A DNA stretch of 64,000 nucleotides, taken from positions 161,627 to 225,626 of the forward strand of contig CAYWKU010000002.1 of the NCBI GenBank assembly GCA_964459325.1, read 5' to 3'. The number at the start of each line of letters is the position of its first letter. Position 1 is the first letter of the stretch. The position numbers and the translations under genes were made by a program. Of the stretch, positions 45,702 to 54,152 are shown piece after piece. The notes under the pieces were generated by a model. That model ran no database searches. It had not been told where the DNA came from and saw only the letters and a program-made list of their open reading frames with translations. Origin of the DNA: CAYWKU01 sp964459325 (GTDB taxonomy: Bacteria; RBG-13-61-14; CAYWKU01).

Positions 45702-46541
45702 ATGACCCCGTCCGACATCCGCGACATGCTGGATGAAAACGACATGGCCGCCCTGCGCCGCTCGGGCCGCAAACCGCTGGTCGCCGCCTACCGCGTGGCC
45801 CACGAAGGCTCCAGCTCCGGCTCCGTCCACGGACTTGGACGCACGCCCAAGCGATGGAGCCCCGCCCGTGTAACCGAGCTCGCCGAAAAACTGCGCGGCG
45901 CGCCCGTCTATGTCGGACACAAAAGCGGCGCCGGGCCGAGACCGGCAGTGGGATACGTACTGCGCGCCCGGCCCGTGGCGGGAGAGCACGGCGCGGAAGC
46001 CGTGGCCTTTGTCGCCCTGGAAAACCCCGCCGCAGCAGGCGAGGTCACCGGCGGAAAACTCGATGTGGCCAGCGTCGAAGCCGACCTGTGGCTCGAACCG
46101 GAAAATAACGAATTGAACGTGAAAAACGTCGAATCCGTCACCGGCCTGGCGCTCGCGAACGCAAAGCGCCATACGCCGGGCTTCGAGCGCGCCCGGCTGC
46201 TGGCTTTCACCCGCGAACTGGAAGACGATGAACCGCCGTCGCACGAAGAAAAGCCGGCATCTCAGCCGGATGAGGTTATCCGAGCGTCCCTCGATAAGAT
46301 GAACCTTTCCGACACCGAGCGGCGATTCGTTCACAAAAGGGTAACCGAAAGGCTGACGGATAACGATACATCGGAAGAAGCCCTCAAGGCGGAAGTTAAC
46401 ATCGCCGTAAACGCGCTCGACGAAGCCAAGCGCATATACCGGAAGCCGCCCGCGCGTACGCCCGTGCCCATGGAAACCCGAACCGGCCCGGCGGATTACA
46501 CCGACCCCGACCACAACGACCTCATCCCCCGGCGCCGGTAA
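45702..46541 (+). CDS. Putative prohead protease/scaffold protein
   Basis: 279 aa from ATG 45702 with GGAGG six bases before; an earlier in-frame start lies in repeat-derived sequence. The N-terminal ~175 residues are protease-like (KPLVAAYRVAHEGSSSGSVH, DVASVEADLWLE, VTGLALANAKRHTPGFERAR), and the C-terminal ~100 are charged and helical, fitting a scaffold. Position between portal and capsid genes matches prohead proteases. A catalytic triad cannot be assigned with certainty. Confidence 0.6.
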   Translation: MTPSDIRDMLDENDMAALRRSGRKPLVAAYRVAHEGSSSGSVHGLGRTPKRWSPARVTELAEKLRGAPVYVGHKSGAGPRPAVGYVLRARPVAGEHGAEAVAFVALENPAAAGEVTGGKLDVASVEADLWLEPENNELNVKNVESVTGLALANAKRHTPGFERARLLAFTRELEDDEPPSHEEKPASQPDEVIRASLDKMNLSDTERRFVHKRVTERLTDNDTSEEALKAEVNIAVNALDEAKRIYRKPPARTPVPMETRTGPADYTDPDHNDLIPRRR

Positions 46542-46547
46542 AATTAA

Positions 46548-46770
46548 AGAAACCCCGACCTTCAGCCCGGGGTTTCCGTAACATGGAAAAAACGCAGGGT
46601 GGCCCGTCCGGGTCCGAAGCCACAGGAAAAAAACGTAACACACATAGCCCTGCTATGTGTGCGACCAAAGGGAGCAGGTCAGACACGAAGACAAGGGGCT
46701 TAAGCCCCTTGCCTGTTTTGGCAGGCTGGTAGGCCCGACACTCATGTCGTGCATCAAAAATTGACGTAAA
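46548..46770. repeat. Palindromic repeats before decoration gene
   Basis: Partial CCCGACCTTCAGCCCGGGGT, CACATAGCCCTGCTATGTG, CAAGGGGCTTAAGCCCCTTG and GCCCGACACTCATGTCG units. No gene. Confidence 0.85.
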
Positions 46771-46792
46771 ATCAAAAAGGAGGAAATAACAA

Positions 46793-47197
46793 ATGACCAC
46801 CGAAAGCGGCCTCAAGCTGCGTACAAAGCTGGAAAGCGCCAAAACGCTGGCGTTCACCAACGCCGCCACCAACTCCACCTACTCCGCCGGAGACATGACC
46901 GTCATCGGCTCCACCATCGGCGTGGTGCTCGAAAACGTCGGAACCTCGGGACAAAGCCCCGACGATACTTACCCCAACGGCCCCGACGGGGTGCTGGTTT
47001 ACGAGGCGGAAAAAATCGTGCTGCCCAAAACCGCCACCGCCGACGACGGATTCTCGGCGGGAGACCCCGTATACTACAACTCCTCCGAGGCCAAAATCAC
47101 CGGCGCTTCCACCGACAACACCCTGTGTGGAAGGGCGCTCGAAGCCACCGCCACTTCCGACACCGAAGTCCTCGCCGACCTCATGGTGCTGGCGTAA
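46793..47197 (+). CDS. DUF2190-type capsid decoration protein
   Basis: 134 aa, AAGGAGG upstream. It matches the DUF2190 pattern: a small beta-rich protein with VIGSTIGVVLENV, FSAGDPVYYNSSEAKIT and CGRALEATATSDTEVLADLM. Members cover HK97-fold capsids next to the major capsid gene in many siphoviruses. It sits just before the capsid gene, as expected. Confidence 0.75.
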   Translation: MTTESGLKLRTKLESAKTLAFTNAATNSTYSAGDMTVIGSTIGVVLENVGTSGQSPDDTYPNGPDGVLVYEAEKIVLPKTATADDGFSAGDPVYYNSSEAKITGASTDNTLCGRALEATATSDTEVLADLMVLA

Positions 47198-47209
47198 ATT
47201 AACTAACAG

Positions 47210-47730
47210 AAACGGGTAACCCACACTTCAGTGTGGGCGGCGTCAGCCGTCGGTTACATGATAGCCCACACAACTTGTTGTGTGGGTGAGCTTCAGCTCA
47301 CGGGAAAATCTTTTCCACGGACTGAAGTCCGTGGCTCTATTAAGAATATGTGAAACTCCCCGGCCTAAAGCCCGGGGTTTCCATCAAAATACCAGGGTGG
47401 CCCGGACGTTATACGTCCGGGTGCCGAAGGCACAGGAAAAAATTTCGTGTTGCTTACGCAACCCAGACGTGTAACGTCTGGGCCACCCGGCGTCGGTTAC
47501 ATGATAGCCCACACAACTTGTTGTGTGGGTGAGCTTCAGCTCACGGGAAAATCTTTTCCACGGACTGAAGTCCGTGGCTCTATTAAGAATATGTAAAACT
47601 CCCCGGGCTAAAGCCCGGGGTTTCCATCAAAATACCATTAACCGGGTAACCCACACGGGTGGGCGAAGCTCACAGGAAAACGTAACGCCGCCGTCTCATA
47701 CGAGCCGTATGGCCCGGCGGTCATAAAGCC
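47210..47730. repeat. Palindromic repeat cluster between decoration and capsid genes
   Basis: Two almost identical ~130-base composite units at 47262-47390 and 47503-47630: long two-part palindrome, CTTTTCCACGGACTGAAG, ATTAAGAATATGTGAAACTC (one with TAAAAC) and CCCCGG..CCGGGG, ending TTTCCATCAAAATACCA. A GGACGTTATACGTCC and a GACGTGTAACGTC lie between. No gene. Confidence 0.94.
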
Positions 47731-47773
47731 GGCAAGGATGCCGGCGGTACGCTTCATTTACGGAGGAAAAATC

Positions 47774-48754
47774 ATGAAAGACCCATTGATAGCCGACTGG
47801 AAAAAAGTCGACCTGGCCGACCCCGAAGGACACCGCAAGTTCACCGGCGCGGTGCAGCATTACCTGGCGGGGCCCGAGTTGGTACGCGCGAAGGTGGCCG
47901 AGTACACCACCCGCAGCGACGTGCCCGAAAGCGCATTCGACGCCGTGGCCGCGTTCTACGAAACCCCCGAAGCCGACTTCGGTTACGAGCGGGTGTTCGA
48001 CATCATCGATTTCACCGGCGCCCAAAAGAACGGCTTCGACATCGTGACCGTCGGCGCGGGCCTGACCTTCGCCCCCGTGGCGCCGGGCGAAAAGGCCAAA
48101 GTCTACAAGCTCAGCGGCGACAAAATAACCGTCGACTTCCACCGCTACGGCGGCGCGCTGCAGTGGGACAAGACGTGGTTCGACGACGCCGAGTTCTGGA
48201 ACATCGAGGAAACCACCCGGCAGTTCCGCAACCAGTGGTACTCCGACCGCGCCCAGGTCTTCTACGACATGATAAGCGCCTCCCGCGCCGACAGCGACGT
48301 GGCCTGGCAGGGCGAGGCGGGCGACTCGAAAGCCGTCCGAGACGCCGAAACCATCAACCACGCCTGCTCGGAAATCATCACCGCCCTGGCCGGAAACGGC
48401 TACGAGGTCAACCCCCAGACGCGGTTCGTGGTGGTGGCGCCCATGCAGCTCATGGCCCGGATGCAGAACGCGCTGCGGGTGAGCATGTACGACACAAGCG
48501 CCGAAACCCAGCTCAACTTCAACGTCGAACTGGTGGTTACCCACAAGCTCAAAAACCAGGCGCTCGACTCGGCGGAAACATCGCAGTACTTCGTATGCCT
48601 CCCCGGCAGAAAGGCCAAGGGCGGCTACCGACAGGAGCTTACGCTGCTGGCCGAAACCGACATCCTGGCCTACGCCGAAACCGTCGCCGCATGGGGACGA
48701 TACGGCGGAGCCGTGGGCGACAGCGAGCAGTTCCGACGCTGCGCAACCTCGTAA
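47774..48754 (+). CDS. Major capsid protein
   Basis: 326 aa from ATG 47774 after GGAGG; the upstream in-frame start lies in a repeat. HK97-type size and position. Features: long E-loop-like part VFDIIDFTGAQKNGFDIVTV, a spine-helix region rich in aromatic/acidic residues (WFDDAEFWNIEETTRQFRNQ), FVVVAPMQLMARMQNALRVS and C-terminal strands ending CATS. Assignment is by length, composition and gene order; structure prediction would confirm it. Confidence 0.75.
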   Translation: MKDPLIADWKKVDLADPEGHRKFTGAVQHYLAGPELVRAKVAEYTTRSDVPESAFDAVAAFYETPEADFGYERVFDIIDFTGAQKNGFDIVTVGAGLTFAPVAPGEKAKVYKLSGDKITVDFHRYGGALQWDKTWFDDAEFWNIEETTRQFRNQWYSDRAQVFYDMISASRADSDVAWQGEAGDSKAVRDAETINHACSEIITALAGNGYEVNPQTRFVVVAPMQLMARMQNALRVSMYDTSAETQLNFNVELVVTHKLKNQALDSAETSQYFVCLPGRKAKGGYRQELTLLAETDILAYAETVAAWGRYGGAVGDSEQFRRCATS

Positions 48755-48764
48755 AATTAAAAGA

Positions 48765-49135
48765 AAATGTGAAACTCCCCGGGATAAATCCCGGGGTTTC
48801 CATTTAATGGCAGACCCGACACTCCCGTCGGGCAATGAACGGCATGGGCGACAAGAGTGTCGCCCCTACCAAGACAGAACGGATAGCCCACACAACTTGT
48901 TGTGTGGGTGAGCTTCAGCTCACGGGAAAATCTTTTCCACGGACTGAAGTCCGTGGCTCGATATGTAAAATGTGAAACTCCCCGGGATAAATCCCGGGGT
49001 TTCCATTTAATGGCAGACCCGACACTCCCGTCGGGCAATGAACGGCATGGGCGACAAGAGTGTCGCCCCTACCAAGACAGAACGGATAGCCCACACAACT
49101 TGTTGTGTGGGTGAGCTTCAGCTCACGGGAAAAAT
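48765..49135. repeat. Duplicated ~200-base composite repeat after capsid gene
   Basis: Two tandem composite units (about 48768-48926 and 48970-49128), each with CCCGGGATAAATCCCGGG, GACCCGACACTCCCGTCGGG, GGGCGACAAGAGTGTCGCCC and the long two-part palindrome. The near-identity shows recent duplication. No gene. Confidence 0.94.
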
Positions 49136-49158
49136 GTGACGCAATATGAAAGGGCGAT

Positions 49159-49842
49159 ATGACCGACTGCAACCTCGCGATATGCCTGCCCGTAAGCTGG
49201 CCGTGGGTGCCGAGGGAATTTTTCACCACCGTCTTGAGCATGGTGATGCCCGCAAACTCCCGCGACATGCGCCGATGCGGCGTCGATAGCTACCGGGTGC
49301 TGGTGGACAAATCGTTCCCCCTGGACCTGTCCCGCAACCGACTTGTCGCAAAGGCGCTCGAGCTCGGCGCGACGCACGTGTTGTTCCTCGACGCCGACAT
49401 GACGTTCCCGGCGGGGCTGCTCCAAAAGCTGCTGGAAAACGACGCCGACATCTGCGGCGCGTTGTACTTCAAAAGGACGCCGCCCTTCGCCCCGACGCCG
49501 TCCCATTTCGGCGCGGGCGGCGACCCGCAAATGCTCTCGCCCGTCACCCTGCCGGACGAACCCGGCATCGTAGAGTGCGACGTGGTGGGGATGGGCGCAA
49601 CCCTCATCCGGCGGGAAGTTTTCGAGGCCCTGGAAAAACCGTGGTTTTACTACGAACCCTACCGGCCCACCGGCGAGATGATAGTCACCGAAGACGTGCC
49701 CTTCTGCCGCAACGCGAAAAACGCCGGCTTCGAAATCGTCTGCGACACCCGCATCACGTGCGGCCACCTGCGATGGGACACGGTCGGTCCCGAGCACTGG
49801 CGGGCGTGGCGGAACGCAATGAACAGAGAAGAGGTAAATTGA
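49159..49842 (+). CDS. GT-A-like glycosyltransferase inside the virion module
   Basis: 227 aa. Glycosyltransferase family 2-like: N-terminal strand CNLAICLPVSWPWVPREFF, the nucleotide/metal motif THVLFLDADMTFP (D-x-D) near residue 78, and an acceptor-side VTEDVPFCRNAKNAG (E-D) near residue 180. It probably transfers a sugar to a virion protein or the host surface. It lies between the capsid gene and the head-tail adaptor, and its stop is one base before the adaptor start, so it is part of the late operon and not an inserted cargo. Confidence 0.78.
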   Translation: MTDCNLAICLPVSWPWVPREFFTTVLSMVMPANSRDMRRCGVDSYRVLVDKSFPLDLSRNRLVAKALELGATHVLFLDADMTFPAGLLQKLLENDADICGALYFKRTPPFAPTPSHFGAGGDPQMLSPVTLPDEPGIVECDVVGMGATLIRREVFEALEKPWFYYEPYRPTGEMIVTEDVPFCRNAKNAGFEIVCDTRITCGHLRWDTVGPEHWRAWRNAMNREEVN

Positions 49843-49843
49843 A

Positions 49844-50323
49844 ATGGGCGCAAGCTACACCACCGAAGAAAAAGTGCTGGCCGAAATCCCCGGCACGATA
49901 CCGGACGAGCTGACCAGCGCGAAAATAGCGGCCTACATCGAAGACGCCTCCCGCTACGTGGACGCGCGACTGCCGAACTACGCCGGCTTCCCCGACATCA
50001 CCGACGACCCGCCCGCGCCGCCGGTCATCGAGAAAATAGCCCGGCTCATCGCGGCGGGAGACTGCCTGGTGTTCATGGGCAGCATGCGCGGAGAAACTTC
50101 ATCCGGCGGCGAGCTGCGGGACATCGCGGAGCGCATTCTGGAACACCTTTTCGGCGCCGAAGCGGACCCGGCGAAGGCCATGCTCGACCCCTCGGAGTAC
50201 GACTACTCGCAAACCACGCCGCGCGAAGGGGCGCGGAAGGCGGACGTGAGCAGGCCCCGTCACTTCTACAGCGCACCCGTCAGGCGGAAAGATTACCCCT
50301 CCGATGATACGGAGGATTTCTGA
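49844..50323 (+). CDS. Head-tail adaptor (gp6/DUF1320-like)
   Basis: 159 aa. The pattern TSAKIAAYIEDASRYVDARL and VIEKIARLIAAGDCLVFMGS is typical of helical head-tail connector proteins. It forms the ring beneath the portal. Its position after the capsid gene and before a terminator-like gene matches siphoviruses and gene transfer agents. Confidence 0.72.
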   Translation: MGASYTTEEKVLAEIPGTIPDELTSAKIAAYIEDASRYVDARLPNYAGFPDITDDPPAPPVIEKIARLIAAGDCLVFMGSMRGETSSGGELRDIAERILEHLFGAEADPAKAMLDPSEYDYSQTTPREGARKADVSRPRHFYSAPVRRKDYPSDDTEDF

Positions 50324-50354
50324 AACGTATCGACAACGGGATTGATTTACAGGT

Positions 50355-50405
50355 CATTTTCCTGTTGCTTACGCAACCCCGACGTATAACGTCGGGGCCA
50401 CCCGA
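50355..50405. repeat. Short palindromic repeat
   Basis: A GACGTATAACGTCGGGGCCA element between the adaptor and terminator genes. Confidence 0.8.
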
Positions 50406-50430
50406 CTGAAAATTTCCGAAAGGAACCGAG

Positions 50431-50946
50431 ATGCCACTCGCTGACGGCGATTACATAAAAGTGAGAAACCACCTCGTGGCCGCGCTCGACGCCGACGACG
50501 GCGGGGGCGGCCTGCGCGACGCTTCCGGCCCGCCGGTCAAGCTCATCGAGGCCGAGCTGCGGGGCGAGCCGCGCGACTACCTCGACCACGAAGTCCCGGC
50601 CATAGCGGTAACCGTGCTCGGTAAAAACGAGCGATACGCTTCCGGAGCGCTCATACGCACGTTTCGCGCGGGCATCGTCGCCTACTGCCGCGGACTTGAT
50701 TCCGAAACCGAAATCGAGCGGGCCATGCGCATAGCCGCACGCGCGGAAAAGGTGCTGCGCGAAGAAAACGCGCCGGACAAACAATTGGGCAACCTCCCGG
50801 CTTACATCGACGGAGCGGTCGGAGCGCTGACCGTGCTGACACGAAGCGCCGAGTTTACGTGGGGCACACAATCACGCCGGGGACCGTCGAGTTACGCCGT
50901 GTCGGCATCGATGGAGGCCGACGTCGAAATCCCCTGCGAATTTTAA
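50431..50946 (+). CDS. Putative tail terminator/minor tail protein
   Basis: 171 aa, AAAGGAACCG before ATG 50431. A compact alpha/beta protein (YIKVRNHLVAALDADDGG, FRAGIVAYCRGLDSETEIER, AMRIAARAEKVLREE) of the size and location of tail terminator proteins, between the head-tail adaptor and tail tube genes. No stopper gene is separately recognisable. Family not certain. Confidence 0.6.
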   Translation: MPLADGDYIKVRNHLVAALDADDGGGGLRDASGPPVKLIEAELRGEPRDYLDHEVPAIAVTVLGKNERYASGALIRTFRAGIVAYCRGLDSETEIERAMRIAARAEKVLREENAPDKQLGNLPAYIDGAVGALTVLTRSAEFTWGTQSRRGPSSYAVSASMEADVEIPCEF

Positions 50947-50959
50947 CCCGTTGCTGTTT

Positions 50960-51235
50960 CGCAAATTGACAAGGGGTTTTAACCCCTTGTTCTTCCCCCA
51001 AGGGGCTGAAGCCCCTTGTCTATTTCGAAGGCCGGTAGGCCCGACACTCCTGTCGGGCAATAAACGGCATGCGCGGCAAGAGTGCCGCGCCTACCAAGAT
51101 AAAACGGATAACCCACACAACTTGTTGTGTGGGTGAGCTTTAGCTCACGGGAAAATCTTTTCCACGGACTGAAGTCCGTGGCCCCATTAATAATATGTGA
51201 AACTCCCCGGCCCGAAGCCCGGGATTTTCAAAACG
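50960..51235. repeat. Palindromic repeat cluster before tail tube gene
   Basis: Two CAAGGGG-type palindromes, GCCCGACACTCCTGTCGGGC, GCGCGGCAAGAGTGCCGCGC, the long two-part palindrome (51107-51150), CCACGGACTGAAGTCCGTGG and a degenerate CCCGG..CCGGG unit. No gene. Confidence 0.92.
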
Positions 51236-51244
51236 GAGTAAGTT

Positions 51245-52519
51245 ATGAGCAAGGATTACCGCGAAGCGCTTTCCTGCATATGGTTATACCGCGACGCCGA
51301 GTCGCCCAAGTGCACCCCTTCTACCACCGGCGGCGTCACAATGCCCTTCGACTCGGGCAGCGGCGCGAAACTGGTCAGAGACACCGCCGACGACGGCGAC
51401 GAAGTGGCCGGAAGGGAAGGCCCGTCGAAGCTGTTCCGCTCCGGCGTTACCGCCGAGGGCACGTTGAAGCAGACCCGCGCCCGCCCGGACTTCTGCCTGT
51501 TCGCGCTGGCTTACTTCTTTGGAGCCATATCCACCGAAGCCAGCGGCGCCTCCGCGTATGAGCACACCGTATCGCCGCTCGACGACCCCGACCATCCGTC
51601 CTTCACCATGTGCCGCCGTTACGGCTCCGGCGTGATGAAGGAGCGGCTGGCGCACAACCTGGTGAAAGGCTTCTCGCTGAAGGTGGGCGAGCCGTGGGTG
51701 GCCATGCAAGCGGAAATAGCGGGCGGCGGAAGGCGCGACGTCAACTATATGAAAGAAATCGTCAGCGCGGCGGAAAACGCCACCGAGCTGACGCTGGCAT
51801 CGAACGCTGTCGAAGGGGACACCGCCGCAGAGCGGCTGGAAAACGTCCGCATGGCGCGGGTGAAAAAATACGGCGAAAGCGCGTGGACTCAAGTCAACGT
51901 AACCGCCGTAAGCGCCGACACCCCGGCGGTGCTCACCATAGACCCGCCGGGAAGCGGCACGGAAACGGTGGACTACGAAGTTTACTACCACCCCGAAGAA
52001 GACGCATGGTGCACGCCGCCGGCAACACTGGACGAAAGCCCCCTGAGGCTGGTCGAGGCCAAAGTGGTGGTGGACGGCCACTTCGACGGCTCCGACGTTA
52101 TCGGCGGAACCGACCTGGGCGGAGACCTGGTGTCGTGCGAAGTCAACGGCGAGAACGAACTGGACATCGTGCACGTGCCGGACGCCTCGGGCGAGCTTTA
52201 CGCCGCCGAAAGCTGGCGGACATCGAGGACAATAACGGTCAAACTGGCGCGGCGGTTCCGGGACATCGTCAGGCAGGCGCAGCTTGACGATAACGATTAC
52301 ATCAGCCTCCTGCTTCGCATACGGGGCGCGCCGATTCCGGACGGCGGCGGGGCGAGCTTCGGATTCGACCTGGTGTTTCCCAGGGTGGGAATCGTTGACG
52401 CGCCGGTGGCCGCCAACGAAAAGATACTCGCCGAGGAAGGCGACCTGAAGGTGCTCGTCGACCCCCAGTGGGGAATGGGCCGCGTCATCGGCTACAACAC
52501 CGTGGCAAGTTACCTGTAA
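51245..52519 (+). CDS. Tail tube protein, long
   Basis: 424 aa, GGAG before ATG 51245. Placed exactly where the major tail protein belongs. Features: YEHTVSPLDDPDHPSF and the beta strands of a tube protein in the first 180 residues (VKGFSLKVGEPWVAMQAEIA), then an insert of about 150 residues, then C-terminal tube strands (ENELDIVHVPDASGELYAAE, KLARRFRDI). It is two to three times the usual tube length, suggesting an extra surface domain. Confidence 0.65.
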   Translation: MSKDYREALSCIWLYRDAESPKCTPSTTGGVTMPFDSGSGAKLVRDTADDGDEVAGREGPSKLFRSGVTAEGTLKQTRARPDFCLFALAYFFGAISTEASGASAYEHTVSPLDDPDHPSFTMCRRYGSGVMKERLAHNLVKGFSLKVGEPWVAMQAEIAGGGRRDVNYMKEIVSAAENATELTLASNAVEGDTAAERLENVRMARVKKYGESAWTQVNVTAVSADTPAVLTIDPPGSGTETVDYEVYYHPEEDAWCTPPATLDESPLRLVEAKVVVDGHFDGSDVIGGTDLGGDLVSCEVNGENELDIVHVPDASGELYAAESWRTSRTITVKLARRFRDIVRQAQLDDNDYISLLLRIRGAPIPDGGGASFGFDLVFPRVGIVDAPVAANEKILAEEGDLKVLVDPQWGMGRVIGYNTVASYL

Positions 52520-52534
52520 CGTGGAATGCGCGGC

Positions 52535-52625
52535 AGGAGTACCGTTCAGACAAGGGGCTTAAGCCCCTTGCCCTGGAAATTAAACCTTACTTCACGGACT
52601 GAAGTCCGTGGCTCTATTAAGAATA
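52535..52625. repeat. Palindromic repeats before tail chaperone gene
   Basis: One CAAGGGGCTTAAGCCCCTTG and one CACGGACTGAAGTCCGTG with the ATTAAGAATATGTGA tail that merges with the ribosome-binding site of the next gene. Confidence 0.88.
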
Positions 52626-52643
52626 TGTGATGTGGAGGAGAAT

Positions 52644-53048
52644 ATGGCGTATCGAGGCTCGAGCTCGGAAAGGCTCATGTTGATTGACGTCGGCGGCGAG
52701 AAGGTGGGCGTATATTACCGCAGCCCCACGCCGTCGGAATACATCGGCTACCACAACGAAAAGCTCGCCTTCCGGGGCGGGAAGGTGGAAAGCCGCCTGG
52801 TGGAAACCAACATCAAGTACGGCCTGAAAGTTATCACCGGCGTCCGCGCGGGCGATTTGGAATACCGCGAGGGCGGCCAGTGGAAACCGCTGGACACCGA
52901 CGCCGTGCCCGAGCCCGAATGGAAAGCGGTGCTCGAGCGCGACTTCTTCGAGCTGGTGGATTTCGTCGGCTCCCGCGTATTCAATCCCGTCGAAGGCCCC
53001 GGCGACGCGGGCGAACCCGCCGCCGAGGAGGCCGCCCAAAAAAAGTAG
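52644..53048 (+). CDS. Tail assembly chaperone G-like, zero-frame product
   Basis: 134 aa from ATG 52644 after GGAGGAG; the longer upstream reading runs through repeat sequence and is rejected. Beta-rich start (LIDVGGEKVGVYYRSPTPSE), helical end. It ends with an AAAAAAAG run and an immediate TAG. Gene order (tube, chaperone, tape measure) matches lambda G/GT, SPP1 and RcGTA-type clusters. It guides tape measure and tube assembly and is absent from the virion. Confidence 0.72.
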   Translation: MAYRGSSSERLMLIDVGGEKVGVYYRSPTPSEYIGYHNEKLAFRGGKVESRLVETNIKYGLKVITGVRAGDLEYREGGQWKPLDTDAVPEPEWKAVLERDFFELVDFVGSRVFNPVEGPGDAGEPAAEEAAQKK

Positions 53049-53377
53049 TCGAAGACGTCCTGCGCGCGCTTACCGGCGAAGAGCCCGGCTGCGCGGGATG
53101 CGGAGATTACGACCCGATAACCGGAGGTTGGACGCCCACCCCCGAAACACCTTTCGGCGCGTGGGCGTGCGATAACTGCTCGAGAGGGGAGACGCATCCC
53201 TACGCCGCGCGGCTGCTCGAGCTTTACCTGCTGGAAAAGGGCGGATACCCGTTCGGAAAAGACGAGGTCGAAACGGGTGACCGGCTCATGATGGGCGCGG
53301 TGGAAGTGGGATTGCGCAGGCGCGAGCTTGCCCACGCATTATGCGCCGCGCTCGGAGAAGACAGCGAAGGAGACTGA
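52644..53377 (+). CDS. Tail assembly chaperone GT-like fusion made by -1 frameshift
   Basis: If ribosomes slip back one base at A-AAA-AAG (53039-53045), translation passes the TAG at 53046 and continues in the -1 frame as VVEDVLRALTGEEPGCAGCG to a TGA at 53375, adding about 110 residues. The added T-like part has CAGC and, 25 residues on, CDNC (a possible four-Cys zinc site), then an alpha-helical LYLLEKGGYPFGK region. The tape measure starts three bases after. No independent start codon with a good ribosome-binding site was found at the beginning of the T-like part. Confidence 0.72.
53039..53045 (+). promoter_or_regulatory. Programmed -1 ribosomal frameshift site
   Basis: A AAA AAG in the zero frame, the strongest class of bacterial slippery heptamer, directly followed by the zero-frame stop TAG. 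The -1 frame is open for 330 more bases. Confidence 0.75.
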
Positions 53378-53380
53378 CAA

Positions 53381-54130
53381 ATGGCCGATGCCTCAGCAGA
53401 GGTGGTAATAAGCGCCCGCTACGAAGACGATGCGACGGCGGGTATGGAGCGGATGCGCCGCGAAATCTCCTCCCTGGCCGCCACAGCCGGGAGCCTTTCG
53501 CCCCTGGAGGGCGGACTCGAGCGCACCGCCGAAAATCTGAAAGCCCTCCGGGAAACCTACCGGGAGGTGATGGGGGACCTCGCCGACATATCCCGCAACG
53601 TGCTGGAAGGATACGTCGCCGACAGCTACATGGCGGTGGCGGAGGCGATGAGCGCCTGGATTGCGGGAGCTAAGAGCGGCGCGAAGGAATTCTCGAAGGC
53701 CATGCTCGAGCTCAGCGCTAATGCGGTGCTGGCCATCGGCAAGCAGGCGGCGGTGAAGGCCGTGTTCGCGATGGCGGAGTTCCTTTTGTTCAAGGACCCC
53801 ATGTCGCTGGCGGCGGCCAAGCTGTACGGAACGGTGGCCTCGATGGCGCTCGCCGCCGGAGCGGGAATGATGGCCTCCGCCTCGAAGATGGAAGCCGGAG
53901 GCGCCCAAGACCGCTTAACCGGCGGCGGAAGCTCGCGTAGACGTTACGGAAGAGAAGGGCCGGTCGAGGAAAAAGAAGTCAACCGGTTTACGGTGAACGT
54001 CCACGTGCAGGGCCACGTGGTGGACACCCGCGCCTTCGTGGAGGACGTGGTGGCCCCATCGCTGGCCGAAGCCGTGGGAAAGGGCGCGGCGGGCGGCGCC
54101 AAATATAACCTGGTGGTAAACAGGGACTGA
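53381..54130 (+). CDS. Very short tape measure-like protein
   Basis: 249 aa, GGAG before ATG 53381. Follows the chaperones as tape measures do. Helical N-terminal two-thirds (MERMRREISSLAATAGSLSP, ENLKALRETYREVMGDLADI), a hydrophobic segment SLAAAKLYGTVASMALAAGA at about 147-166 suitable for membrane penetration, then a Gly/Arg-rich hinge and a beta-rich C-terminus (NRFTVNVHVQGHVVD). Most siphovirus tape measures exceed 600 residues. The short length implies a short tail or a simplified one, as in gene transfer agents. Confidence 0.68.
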   Translation: MADASAEVVISARYEDDATAGMERMRREISSLAATAGSLSPLEGGLERTAENLKALRETYREVMGDLADISRNVLEGYVADSYMAVAEAMSAWIAGAKSGAKEFSKAMLELSANAVLAIGKQAAVKAVFAMAEFLLFKDPMSLAAAKLYGTVASMALAAGAGMMASASKMEAGGAQDRLTGGGSSRRRYGREGPVEEKEVNRFTVNVHVQGHVVDTRAFVEDVVAPSLAEAVGKGAAGGAKYNLVVNRD

Positions 54131-54152
54131 TATGCCCGGTGGAGTATAAGCG

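Noticed and set aside
47280..47726. Small ORFs beginning MWVSFSSRENLFHGLK-like inside repeats (also near 43578, 48902 and 51127)
   Set aside because: They are translations of the palindromic repeats themselves, identical wherever the repeat occurs, with no ribosome-binding site. Their recurrence reflects repeat copies, not a gene family.
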